Part shown: piece after piece, positions 17,440 to 26,196 of the stretch
Layout: each line of letters begins with the position of its first letter
Position numbering within the stretch: position 1 is the first letter of the stretch
NCBI RefSeq assembly: GCF_000797495.1
Contig: NZ_JTGN01000011.1
Span: 186,001-250,000, forward strand
Length of the DNA stretch: 64,000 nt
Reading direction: 5' to 3'
From: Robinsoniella peoriensis
GTDB taxonomy: Bacteria; Bacillota; Clostridia; Lachnospirales; Lachnospiraceae
Notes under the pieces: generated by a model
What the model was told of the DNA's origin: nothing
The model's database searches: none
Seen by the model: only the letters and a program-made list of their open reading frames with translations
Made by a program: the position numbers and the translations under genes

Positions 17440-18955
17440 TTTCCATATATTCCTTTTTTAACAATACGCGGTCAATCTTCCCATTTTTGTTAAGCGGCAA
17501 TGATTCATAATATTTTAATTTATTCGGAAACATATATTTCGGGAGACTCTGACCCATAGATTTAAGAACATCTCTGTCACACTTTTCTCCCGCCTGATAA
17601 AACATAACAATTTTCTCTTTTATCTCATCATATATACAGCATGCCGCATCCAGAACCGGAAGTGCATTGGCTACTACTTCTATTTCACCAAGTTCAATTC
17701 TGTGTCCCATATGCTTAATCTGATAATCTTTTCTGGAAAGGAACATCAAATTTCCCTCTTTATCATATTTACCCAAATCTCCGGTGCGATAAATTATTTC
17801 CGGATAAACATTATTCAGTGGATTCTGGCAAAATGCCTCCCGGGTTTTCTGCGGATTATTGTAATATCCCAGTGCAAGAGAACTTCCTCTTACACAGATT
17901 TCCCCTGTCTCATCTTCCTTTGCCTGTTCATTTTTGTCATTCAGCAACAGGATACCGGTGTTTTCGAAGGGTTTACCTATTGGAAGGACCTCTTCATCCT
18001 GAAATGCTCTGTCTACCTTATAAAATGTACAGTTACATGTAATTTCAGTAGGACCATACAGGTTAACATACTGAACATCCGGCAGATAGTTCCGCCAATA
18101 GTTCAATACACGGTTCGGCATCACTTCACCGGAGAACATAATTGTACGCAAGTGCCGGGGTAATTCCTTATCAAGGGCTTTGAGATTCTGCACAATACGC
18201 AGGGCTGATGCAGCCCAGATTACTGTATTCACCTTCTTCTCATTCAAATATGTAATCAATTTTCCAGGAAATGAAAACATTACTTTCGGAATAATATACA
18301 TAGTCGCTGCATTTTTAAGTGTAGAATAAATGTCTTTTACCGACACGTCAAAGTCAAATGGCGCCTGATTTCCAAAGATACAATCAGGACCAAAATGAAA
18401 CTCATTGGCAAAATTGTCAACCAGATCGATTACGGAGTGGTGGCCTACCAATACGCCTTTTGGTACACCGGTGGAGCCAGATGTAAAAATAGAATACAGG
18501 GGATCCGTATCCAGCCCCGCTTTTCTGATTCTCGCCAGTTCTTTTTCATTAACAGGCTGGCAGCTTAATTCCCCTAAGGCATAGACTTTACATTCATATG
18601 GAACATCTGATAAATTTTTTCTCAACTTTTCTGGTGCTATTATTATTTCAGGCAATAAAGTTTCCAGAATCAGTTCAATACGCTTAGCAGGCATTGTCCC
18701 ATCTACCGGAACATAAAAATTGCCGCTGTAAACCACAGACATAAACGCAATGATACTGTCAACATCCCTGTCAATTAAAACAACGACAGGCTTACCTGTT
18801 CTGTTTCCCATTTCTTCTGTCAATCGGCTTCCTGCCGCTTTCGCCTGCTCTTGTAATTCTCTATAGGTAATACTTTTTAATTCATCTGAAAATGCTTTTT
18901 TCTCCGGATACTGCAGTGCAGCGTTCTCCAGAAAATCCAAAATATTCCTCTGCAT
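17432..18955 (-). CDS. Amino acid adenylation enzyme, DltA-like
   Basis: 507 residues from the ATG at 18955; GGGAGGT lies just upstream. A TTG at 18973 would leave no room for a ribosome site. Core motifs: A3 FTSGSTGVPKG at 157-167, A5 NLYGPTE at 298-304, A7 YRTGD at 389-393 and the catalytic Lys493 of A10. The substrate-amine Asp is present (D203 in FDFDVSVKD). The DltA residue Cys of FCGEVLP is replaced by Ser275 (FSGEVMP), which hints at a different amino acid or chirality. It should activate an amino acid with ATP and load the carrier protein. First gene of the dlt-like operon. Confidence 0.88.
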   Translation of the reverse strand: MQRNILDFLENAALQYPEKKAFSDELKSITYRELQEQAKAAGSRLTEEMGNRTGKPVVVLIDRDVDSIIAFMSVVYSGNFYVPVDGTMPAKRIELILETLLPEIIIAPEKLRKNLSDVPYECKVYALGELSCQPVNEKELARIRKAGLDTDPLYSIFTSGSTGVPKGVLVGHHSVIDLVDNFANEFHFGPDCIFGNQAPFDFDVSVKDIYSTLKNAATMYIIPKVMFSFPGKLITYLNEKKVNTVIWAASALRIVQNLKALDKELPRHLRTIMFSGEVMPNRVLNYWRNYLPDVQYVNLYGPTEITCNCTFYKVDRAFQDEEVLPIGKPFENTGILLLNDKNEQAKEDETGEICVRGSSLALGYYNNPQKTREAFCQNPLNNVYPEIIYRTGDLGKYDKEGNLMFLSRKDYQIKHMGHRIELGEIEVVANALPVLDAACCIYDEIKEKIVMFYQAGEKCDRDVLKSMGQSLPKYMFPNKLKYYESLPLNKNGKIDRVLLKKEYMENE

Positions 18956-18987
18956 TATGACCTCCCTGATCAAACATGATTCATACT

Positions 18988-19016
18988 ACAATAACATATT
19001 TTTAATATATTTGCAA
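18988..19016 (-). promoter_or_regulatory. Promoter of the dlt-like operon
   Basis: Minus strand: -35 TTGCAA (19011-19016), 17-nt spacer, -10 TATTGT (18988-18993) with TGT upstream (extended -10). The predicted leader is only about 25 nt and supports the ATG at 18955 as the real start. Confidence 0.6.
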
Positions 19017-19081
19017 TATTTGTAAATCATTTTCCTCATGCAAATGAATAATTAACCATTAATGATTTTTTGATTATAATC

Positions 19082-19117
19082 AAAAAACGGGTGCAGAAGT
19101 CTGCGCCTCCTACACCC
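19082..19117 (-). terminator. Intrinsic terminator after the propeller/InlB-repeat gene
   Basis: Minus strand: an 11-bp stem with two wobble pairs (GGGTGTAGGAG with CTTCTGCACCC), then GTTTTTTG. It separates the 19.2-21.9 kb operon from the dlt-like operon downstream. Confidence 0.85.
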
Positions 19118-19190
19118 AATGTCTTTGCTTTTTAAATTATACTTTTAAATCTCCGGATTTTTCAAATATTACAAGCATATGACAAAAATA

Positions 19191-20930
19191 TTACAATTCC
19201 TTGTTTTCATCTGTTTCTTTCTGATCTAACCTGCGCCTTCTTCTGCGCCTGTCTTTAATAATACGACGCTTCCTTCTCCTAATGGTCAAAATTGTATATC
19301 CAATTACCAGTATTAGAATGACTATTCCAATTATTATACACATAGGAACGAAATCAGATATATAAATAACATGTATTTTATGATTTTCCTGGATATTTAC
19401 AAATTTATACGAATCCTGAAATTCACTCCTGCTGACAAATCTGCCATCCACCAGAATTCCTAATAATACGGCATCTTCTTTTGGTTGATATTCCACCGTG
19501 AAGCCAGTATCCCGGTATACCTTCGCGGCGCCGTCACTTATCTTTCCGTTGGTCACCTTTGTAGTAATTTCAAAAGTAGGTATTTCCTTAAATTTCACCT
19601 CGATACTATGCTGATCCTGTACATTCTCAAAAGTATACTCTGTTTCATGGCCTTTAATGTCAATCGCTTTTCCATCCACTACTATTGACTCTAATTCATA
19701 ATGCTCGTCCGGCTGGTAGGATACTGTATAACTCTTATCCCGATATACGGATTTTGTCTTATGTATAGTACCGTTCGTAACCTTTGTGTCTATTTTATAT
19801 TTTGGTATTTTTGAAAATTCTACAGAAATACTATGATCTTCATTCACATTCGTAAAGGTATATTCTGAAGGATATTTTTGAATATCAACTTCTTTTCCAT
19901 CTACTGTAACGCTTTTCACCTCATAATTTTTATTCGGCTGGTAGGTCATTTTGTATTCCCCACCTGGTTCTACCTGAGCATTGCTTTCACTTACGGTGCC
20001 ATTCTGCGCTTTCGCTTCTATATTATATACAATCGGAACGGTTGCTGAATAAAACCGGATTCTTCTGGGGGAAGCAACCCCCGTACTAATAATAAATTTT
20101 CCGGGTTCCACCATACAGATATCCTCTGCTTCCCGCTTCTCTTCATAATCTGCAAAATCAATATAATACCTGCCTAACAATTTTCCCTGAGAAATGGAAT
20201 AGACCTGTATATAATTATTCACTCCGGAGCTCAATTCATATGATACACTGATAATATAATCTCCCGAAACACAAAAGTCCTGAAACGTAGTTCCTGTCGT
20301 ACGTTTCACACCTTCAATTTTAGATAAGATATTGAAATCTGCATCCGTTACCAAAAAAGAATATCCTCCGGATCGTCCCATCTGTAATATATACTGGTTC
20401 GTCTGAGGATTATAATCAACTCCCGAAAAAAATATCTCTTCATCTAATATTTTTATCGTTCTCTTATATTCCAGCGTATCTGCATCTGCTACCATAAGAC
20501 TTCCAAAGTTATCCGGATTATCGGGATTTCCTGTAGCAATGTACAATTCATTTGTATTGGGATTAAATGTCATCCCGTTTCCGTGTTCATAGTCCGTCAC
20601 TCTGGTATGTCGTGCATAACTGTATTGTGGTACAGTATAACCATCTTCATCTTTATCAGTCTTATAAAACGCTATCAGCGTATCCGGTTCCCCTTTTTGT
20701 CCGTTTTCCAAACACACCAGATACTTATCCGTAGCGCACATTGCCTGTGTCCATCCATTCTCATCCACAACAGAAGCTTCATGATCGTACTCCCACTGTA
20801 TGCCGTCAAATCCATCCGGACTTTTCAATGTAGCCGCAAAAACGTTCCTTATGGGATATAGCAGAAAGACAATCACTGCTATCCCAAAAAACAAACCTAG
20901 TAATCTGCCTGTTTTGTTACTTAAAATCAT
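19191..20930 (-). CDS. Membrane-anchored surface protein: propeller-like domain plus three InlB B-type repeats
   Basis: 579 residues. A signal peptide or first membrane segment occupies about 10-32. Residues 35-300 contain repeated beta-blade-like pieces (GNGMTFNPNTNELYIATG; GVDYNPQTNQYILQMG), suggesting a beta-propeller. Three tandem repeats of about 74 residues follow (301-374, 376-449, 451-523), each with NGTI-type starts, a YQP motif and VDGK, like divergent InlB B repeats. A membrane segment at 528-550 is followed by a very Arg-rich cytoplasmic tail. It sits 57 nt downstream of a polyprenyl-phosphate glycosyltransferase and likely shares its promoter. Ligand unknown; a glycan-binding or wall-sensing role is only a guess. 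Confidence 0.8.
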   Translation of the reverse strand: MILSNKTGRLLGLFFGIAVIVFLLYPIRNVFAATLKSPDGFDGIQWEYDHEASVVDENGWTQAMCATDKYLVCLENGQKGEPDTLIAFYKTDKDEDGYTVPQYSYARHTRVTDYEHGNGMTFNPNTNELYIATGNPDNPDNFGSLMVADADTLEYKRTIKILDEEIFFSGVDYNPQTNQYILQMGRSGGYSFLVTDADFNILSKIEGVKRTTGTTFQDFCVSGDYIISVSYELSSGVNNYIQVYSISQGKLLGRYYIDFADYEEKREAEDICMVEPGKFIISTGVASPRRIRFYSATVPIVYNIEAKAQNGTVSESNAQVEPGGEYKMTYQPNKNYEVKSVTVDGKEVDIQKYPSEYTFTNVNEDHSISVEFSKIPKYKIDTKVTNGTIHKTKSVYRDKSYTVSYQPDEHYELESIVVDGKAIDIKGHETEYTFENVQDQHSIEVKFKEIPTFEITTKVTNGKISDGAAKVYRDTGFTVEYQPKEDAVLLGILVDGRFVSRSEFQDSYKFVNIQENHKIHVIYISDFVPMCIIIGIVILILVIGYTILTIRRRKRRIIKDRRRRRRRLDQKETDENKEL

Positions 20931-20987
20931 TTTTTCCCCTTTAGTTACATCCTTTTCTAAATGACCTGCTGAATCCGCATCATTTAT

Positions 20988-21929
20988 TTAATCTTCAGTT
21001 ACGCTTCCCTGTCCACCAACCTTCTTCGATATCAAATATCTTGGTCTTCCCTTTACCTCTTCATAAATCTTAGAAATATAATAACCAATGATACCCAGAC
21101 TCATCATAATGATACTGCCAATCAGCAATATTAACAGGATTACAGTGGTAAATCCCTCCACAGCATGTCCTGAAAAATATTTATACAAAGATTGAATTCC
21201 AAGAAAAACACCCAGGAAAAACACAAAAACCCCTGCTACTGTTACAAACTGCATGGGTGCTGTCGAAAAAGCCACAATATTTGTAACTGCATATTTTATC
21301 AAAGACCAGGTAGACCACTTAGATTCCCCATCGATTCTTTCATGAACATCAAATTCTACCGTGGTTCCCCTATATCCTACCCAGGAAGACAATGCCCGGA
21401 AAAATGCATTTCTTTCCGGCATATTCAGCAGAGAATTAACCGCCTTGCGATCCATCAGTTTATAATCCGATGCCCTGGACATATCAATCTTTACTGCACG
21501 TGACATAATCTTATAAAACATCCCCGCACTGGCCTTGTGGAGTACGCTCTCCCTGCCTCTGCTTTTTTTCACACCTTCAACAATTTCATACCCCTGTTCC
21601 CACAGATGGTACATTTCTACCAGAGTCTCCGGCGGATGCTGCAGGTCACAATCCATCACAACACAACAATCCCCGCCGGCATTGGCCAGCCCTGCAAATA
21701 TTGCAGATTCTTTTCCAAAATTTCTGGAAAAATGGATTCCAATGATGTTTTCTTTTTTCCTGCTCAGCTTTTCTATTTCATTCCAGGTTTCGTCCTTTGA
21801 TCCATCATTTACAAAAACAAATTCATAGACTATATGTTCTTTTTCCAGTACTTTTCCAATCGCTTCTGCCGCTTTTGACACCATGCGTTCCTCATTATAC
21901 GCTGGAATAACTACGGATAATAAAGCCAT
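20988..21929 (-). CDS. Polyprenyl-phosphate glycosyltransferase, CsbB/GtrB (DPM1-like GT2)
   Basis: 313 residues: a GT2 domain with VVIPAYNEE, FVNDGSKDET and MDCDLQHPPE, then two C-terminal membrane segments (about 230-255 and 265-290). This layout is that of CsbB/GtrB enzymes, which charge undecaprenyl phosphate with a sugar from a nucleotide donor. The lipid sugar is flipped and used by GT-C enzymes; the two YfhO-like proteins 6-12 kb away are the natural users, as for B. subtilis CsbB/YfhO. Promoter at 21975-22003. Confidence 0.9.
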   Translation of the reverse strand: MALLSVVIPAYNEERMVSKAAEAIGKVLEKEHIVYEFVFVNDGSKDETWNEIEKLSRKKENIIGIHFSRNFGKESAIFAGLANAGGDCCVVMDCDLQHPPETLVEMYHLWEQGYEIVEGVKKSRGRESVLHKASAGMFYKIMSRAVKIDMSRASDYKLMDRKAVNSLLNMPERNAFFRALSSWVGYRGTTVEFDVHERIDGESKWSTWSLIKYAVTNIVAFSTAPMQFVTVAGVFVFFLGVFLGIQSLYKYFSGHAVEGFTTVILLILLIGSIIMMSLGIIGYYISKIYEEVKGRPRYLISKKVGGQGSVTED

Positions 21930-21974
21930 AATATTATATTCCTTTCCAAATTTAGTTATTTAGCATTTGGATTA

Positions 21975-22003
21975 ATATTACACCAAAAAATTGGCATCGT
22001 CAA
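21975..22003 (-). promoter_or_regulatory. Promoter of the CsbB-like / surface protein operon
   Basis: Minus strand: -35 TTGACG (21998-22003), 17-nt spacer, -10 TAATAT (21975-21980), about 46 nt before the ATG at 21929. The spacer contains a CCAATTTTTTGG inverted repeat, a possible operator. Confidence 0.7.
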
Positions 22004-22043
22004 AGAATTTAACATTAATTTTTCTTAAGATCCCCTTTTTGGA

Positions 22044-22072
22044 TGTTCATTTCCATTTTTATATGCTATACT
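22044..22072 (+). promoter_or_regulatory. Extended -10 promoter of the nucleotidyltransferase gene
   Basis: Plus strand: -10 TATACT (22067-22072) with TGC upstream and a weak -35 (TGTTCA, 22044-22049) at 17 nt. AAGGAG follows before the ATG at 22111. It is divergent from the promoter at 21975-22003, so the 180-nt region serves both directions. Confidence 0.55.
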
Positions 22073-22110
22073 GACTATATTATGAAAAAACAATATCAAG
22101 GAGAAGAATT

Positions 22111-23031
22111 ATGAAAGACACAACACTGGTAATCATGGCTGCCGGAATCGGAAGCCGATTTGGAGGAGGTATCAAACAACTGGAACCTGTTGGACCAGCT
22201 GGTGAAATCATCATGGATTATTCGATACATGATGCCCTGGAAGCCGGATTTAATAAAATTGTATTTATTATCCGAAAAGATCTGGAAAAAGATTTTAAGG
22301 AAATCATCGGCAGACGCATCGAAAAAATTGCTGATGTATCCTACGCCTTCCAGGAATTAGACGATCTTCCTGAAGGATTTACCAAACCTGCTGACCGGAC
22401 AAAGCCCTGGGGAACCGGACAGGCAATACTTTGCTGTAAGGGTTTGCTCAATGACCCATTTATCGTTATCAATGCAGATGACTATTATGGAAAAGAAGCA
22501 TTTGTAAAAATTCATGACTATTTAGAAAACTGGGCTCCTGTCCCCGGTAAGTTTAATTTCTGTATGGCAGGCTTTATATTAGGCAATACATTAAGCGACA
22601 ATGGAGGCGTAACCAGAGGCGTTTGTAATATCGACCAAAATTACCATCTCGTAGATGTAGATGAAACTTCGGACATCATCAAAACAAAAGAAGGTGCTGC
22701 GATCTGTTTGGAAGACGGTACACAAAAACCAATTGATGCCAAGAGTTATGTTTCCATGAATATGTGGGGCTTTACACCGGATTTACTGGACGAGCTGGAA
22801 ACAGGTTTTGCAGAATTTCTCTCCGGCATAAAAGAAGGTGATTTAAAGAAAGAATACCTGCTTCCGATTATCGTTGATCAGATGATCAAATCTGGCAAAG
22901 CCCAGGTAACTTTATTAGAAACAAATGATAAATGGTTTGGTGTTACATATAAAGAAGACAAAGATACCGTAGTAGCATCTTTCCGGAAACTGATTGCAGA
23001 CGGCGTTTATTCAAACCCTTTATTACGGTGA
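22111..23031 (+). CDS. Sugar-phosphate nucleotidyltransferase family protein
   Basis: 306 residues. The N-terminus MAAGIGSRFGGG is the nucleotide-binding loop of NTP transferases, followed by DYSIHDALEAGF and the metal-site strand FIVINADDYYG. It resembles GalU/RfbA-type pyrophosphorylases but lacks the GTRLYPLT form and has a diverged C-terminal half. The substrate cannot be named from sequence. It is on the plus strand with its own promoter, against the direction of the neighbouring glycan genes. AAGGAG 8 nt before the ATG fixes the start. Confidence 0.8.
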   Translation: MKDTTLVIMAAGIGSRFGGGIKQLEPVGPAGEIIMDYSIHDALEAGFNKIVFIIRKDLEKDFKEIIGRRIEKIADVSYAFQELDDLPEGFTKPADRTKPWGTGQAILCCKGLLNDPFIVINADDYYGKEAFVKIHDYLENWAPVPGKFNFCMAGFILGNTLSDNGGVTRGVCNIDQNYHLVDVDETSDIIKTKEGAAICLEDGTQKPIDAKSYVSMNMWGFTPDLLDELETGFAEFLSGIKEGDLKKEYLLPIIVDQMIKSGKAQVTLLETNDKWFGVTYKEDKDTVVASFRKLIADGVYSNPLLR

Positions 23032-23032
23032 G

Positions 23033-23142
23033 CAACGAACCAAATAGATACGCTTACGGGAACAGTTGGTGACTGCCGTGAGGATCACACCCCTGTTGCA
23101 ATGTAACAAATTTTATGCCCCGTTGCCTTCGGCGGGGTTTTT
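23033..23142 (+). promoter_or_regulatory. Candidate structured leader with terminator before the protease gene
   Basis: The 129-nt gap can fold into a hairpin (AACAG..GGTG with CACC..CTGTT, about 23060-23095) followed by a terminator. The left end GCAACG (23033-23038) is complementary to CGTTGC (23121-23126) inside the terminator, so an alternative antiterminator pairing is possible. No match to a riboswitch class I can name. Confidence 0.4.
23118..23142 (+). terminator. Intrinsic terminator between nucleotidyltransferase and protease genes
   Basis: CCCC and GCC arms pair with GGCGGGG around a TTC loop, followed by TTTTT. It ends only about 18 nt before the protease ATG, an unusual position that suggests attenuation of the protease gene as well as termination of the gene upstream. 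Confidence 0.8.
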
Positions 23143-23160
23143 GACTTTAGGAGTGATTTA

Positions 23161-25980
23161 ATGAAAAAATCAAAATTAGCAATATCTCTTATTTTGAGTA
23201 TTTCACTTTCTACCATGGCTCCGGCAGACACTGTTTTGGCTGCCGGTACGCCGGAAAGCGTCAATATTCAAAAGCAAAAAGCTTCTGCTTCGCAGATTGC
23301 TGAAAACGAATCTGAAACATTAGCAAACAATAACAAAGATAAAATATCAAACAATAACAATACCACAGATAAAAAAAACAACTTAGAAAATAACAGTGGA
23401 GCTGAAATGAACAGCGAAACTGAAGTAACGAATACATCAGATGAATCCGATATATCGGAAGAAAACATAACGACTACAGAAGCTCCGTCAATGAGTACAG
23501 AAACACCGGAAACTGATTTACCAACTTCTGCAGAGACTTCCGCTCAGACGGAACCACAGACAATTACCGAGCCACAATCTGACACAATATCAGAGCCTCA
23601 ATCAAACAAATCCGGCTCATTGAAGAAGAAATCCAATCGTGCTGGTAAAAAGGAATCCGAAACAGAGAAAATTCCAGATCTGGATTACGTGCTTGGAAGA
23701 CCCATGACCCAGGAAGAACTGGATCAGCAGCAATCCATGGCTCCCCAGCTGATAACGCTTCCATCCTTTGGCATGCCCGCCTTAAATGCAAATGGCGGCA
23801 CTGCTCCCCGAGCCAGGGCATCCTTTCCTTCTTATTACAGCAGCCGTGATCTGGGATTTGTAACGGGCGTGCGGGATCAGCGGCCATGGGATACCTGTTG
23901 GGCATTTTCTTCCCTCGCCTGCGGTGAAACATCCTTATTAAAAAAGGGGCTTGCTACATCATCCCTGGATCTTTCCGAACGGCATCTGGCATACTTTTTC
24001 TATAATACGGCGAATGATCCTCTTAAACTTACACTCAATGACAGAAACCTTCCTATATCTCCAAACCTAAACTATCTGGAGACAGGTGGTAACAATTTAT
24101 TTACCATATTTACCCTGGCCAAATGGGTAGGTGCAGCCGATGAATCGGTAGCTCCTTACAGCAATGATCCATTCAAATTTCCCGGCGGCTTAAATTCCGA
24201 TTTAGCCTATTCTGATAAAGCACATTTGCAAAATGCATATATTATCCCATCGGCTTCCATGGATGACATGAAATCACTGATTCTGTCCCAAGGTGCCATC
24301 GCAGCAAATTTGTACATTGACCCCAATAATTACTTTAACTATTATAACCCAAATACTGCTTCCTATTGTTATGTGGCAAAAGGAGCTGTAAACAGCCAAA
24401 ACCATACAGTAGAAATTGTTGGCTGGGATGATAATTATAAGAGAACGAATTTCCTTTCCGGAAAGCAGCCATCCCGCAATGGTGCATGGCTTGCCAAAAA
24501 CAGCTGGGGCAGCAACTGGGGGAAAGAAGGCTACTTCTGGATTTCTTATGAAGATGCTTTTATTAGCAGCGGAGACGGGGATGCAACAGGTGTTGCATTT
24601 GATTTTGGATTAGTCGATAACTATGATCACAATTACCAGTATGATGGATCCAGCGGAAATTCCTATAACATGTATAGTGGAACCACTTCCGTTTCTAATG
24701 TTTATACTGCCATGGGGAATGCTAAGGGAGCGGATGAACTTTTAGAAGCCGTATCTTTTGCTCATTATACTCCCGGTGTAAATTATTCGATTCAGATATA
24801 TAAAAATCTCAAAGATGCCTCCAATCCAACCAGTGGTACAAAAATGTTGTCGAAGCCGCAAAAAGGAGTAAGTCAGTACGCCGGTTATCAAACAATTACG
24901 CTGGATAAGCCGGTAACACTGTCTAAAGGAGAAACCTTTGCTATTGTAATTCAATTAACACCCCCCGGCGATTCCCCGCTGTATATTTTCATGGACCGCA
25001 CATATACCAATGGCTCCTGGGTGAGATTTATTTCCACCTCAAATAAAAATCAAAGTTTTATCCAAAAGGATTCCGATAAAACCTGGCAGGATGCACATAG
25101 TATGGCCGGTTCCAAAGGTGATACGGTACGTATAAAAGCATTTACATCTGATCTGAAAACAGTTTCACCTAAAAATTTATCATTGAAAGCAAGTAAAACA
25201 TCTACTTATGTAGGCAGAGAGATCAGCATAGATGCTGCATTTTCCCCTAAGAAAAGCACGGTTTCTTCTGTCACCTGGAAGTCATCTAATTCAAAAGTTG
25301 TCAAAATAACTTCTTCCGGTGGTAAAAAGGCAACTGCTGCTGCCGTTGGATATGGAAGCGCTAAAATAACAGCAACCACATCAAATGGTCTGTCAAAAAG
25401 TATTACCATCAAAGTAACCCGGCCGAATTTTGAAAAGGTCACTGCCAGAGGATATAAAAGTATTAATTTGAGCTGGTATAAAGTGTATGGTGCAAAAGGC
25501 TATGCAATTTATCGCAGTACAAGCAAAAATGGCACCTATAAAAAAATAGCTACAATTAAGAACCCCGGAACAACCACTTATATCGATAAAGGGCTGACCA
25601 CAGGACGAACCTACTACTACCAGCTCCGCTCTTATAAGGTATCCGGTGGCAAAAAAGTATACAGCAACCGCTCCTATATCAGTTCCTGTAAGCCGGCTCC
25701 ACAGGCTCCAAAATTAAATGGACTTACCCTATCAGGCAGCTCTAAAGCAAAAGTAACCTGGAAATCAGTCTCTGGAGCCAGCGGCTATCAGGTATACCGC
25801 AGTAACGCTAAAAACGGTGAATATAAGCGCGTTCGAACAACTACCGGCAAAACAAGTACTACTTATTATAATAATCTGATAGATAATGGAACGTATTATT
25901 ATAAAGTGAGGGCTTACCGGGTTGTGAAGGGTAAGAAAGTATATGGGGCATATTCAGAGGTTAAGAGTATTACAAAATAA
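23161..25980 (+). CDS. Secreted papain-like (C1A) cysteine protease with lectin-like, BIG2 and FN3 domains
   Basis: 939 residues. Signal peptide 1-27 (cut near VLAAG). Residues 30-165 are a Ser/Thr/Glu/Asn-rich low-complexity linker. The C1A domain is at about 225-475 with oxyanion Gln240, nucleophile Cys246 (DTCWAF), His415 (QNHTVEIVGW) and Asn447 (AKNSWGSNWG). A lectin-like beta domain (about 485-660) follows, then a BIG2 Ig-like domain (670-765) and two FN3-like repeats (766-850, 853-939) that end at the C-terminus. There is no LPXTG motif or membrane anchor, so wall attachment may be through the C-terminal domains. AGGAGTG precedes the ATG. A possible attenuator sits directly upstream. 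Confidence 0.93.
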   Translation: MKKSKLAISLILSISLSTMAPADTVLAAGTPESVNIQKQKASASQIAENESETLANNNKDKISNNNNTTDKKNNLENNSGAEMNSETEVTNTSDESDISEENITTTEAPSMSTETPETDLPTSAETSAQTEPQTITEPQSDTISEPQSNKSGSLKKKSNRAGKKESETEKIPDLDYVLGRPMTQEELDQQQSMAPQLITLPSFGMPALNANGGTAPRARASFPSYYSSRDLGFVTGVRDQRPWDTCWAFSSLACGETSLLKKGLATSSLDLSERHLAYFFYNTANDPLKLTLNDRNLPISPNLNYLETGGNNLFTIFTLAKWVGAADESVAPYSNDPFKFPGGLNSDLAYSDKAHLQNAYIIPSASMDDMKSLILSQGAIAANLYIDPNNYFNYYNPNTASYCYVAKGAVNSQNHTVEIVGWDDNYKRTNFLSGKQPSRNGAWLAKNSWGSNWGKEGYFWISYEDAFISSGDGDATGVAFDFGLVDNYDHNYQYDGSSGNSYNMYSGTTSVSNVYTAMGNAKGADELLEAVSFAHYTPGVNYSIQIYKNLKDASNPTSGTKMLSKPQKGVSQYAGYQTITLDKPVTLSKGETFAIVIQLTPPGDSPLYIFMDRTYTNGSWVRFISTSNKNQSFIQKDSDKTWQDAHSMAGSKGDTVRIKAFTSDLKTVSPKNLSLKASKTSTYVGREISIDAAFSPKKSTVSSVTWKSSNSKVVKITSSGGKKATAAAVGYGSAKITATTSNGLSKSITIKVTRPNFEKVTARGYKSINLSWYKVYGAKGYAIYRSTSKNGTYKKIATIKNPGTTTYIDKGLTTGRTYYYQLRSYKVSGGKKVYSNRSYISSCKPAPQAPKLNGLTLSGSSKAKVTWKSVSGASGYQVYRSNAKNGEYKRVRTTTGKTSTTYYNNLIDNGTYYYKVRAYRVVKGKKVYGAYSEVKSITK

Positions 25981-26132
25981 ACGAAATGCAGGTATGTTTA
26001 TAGTACTCATATTTCCGAGTGATATTATAATACTCTTTGTATGATACCATATCAGATATTTCTTTATTAAGTCAGGATCATGTATGCCTCACATTTGACA
26101 TACTTATTTGACGCTTAATATATAAGTAAAAT

Positions 26133-26180
26133 AATGGGTTGGCAGATAATATTAATTATTATCCGCCAGCCCATTTATTT
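26133..26180. terminator. Bidirectional terminator between convergent genes
   Basis: A long imperfect stem (AATGGG.TGGC.GATAATA against TATTATC.GCCA.CCCATT) has T-rich tails on both strands (TTATTTTATTT on plus, ATTTTACTT on minus). It serves the plus-strand protease and the minus-strand GT-C gene. The remaining 150 nt of the gap shows no gene. Confidence 0.85.
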
Positions 26181-26196
26181 TATTTAGAATGATTTT

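Noticed and set aside
23268..23932. Minus-strand frames opposite the protease linker
   Set aside because: They mirror low-complexity sequence and lack ribosome sites or motifs.
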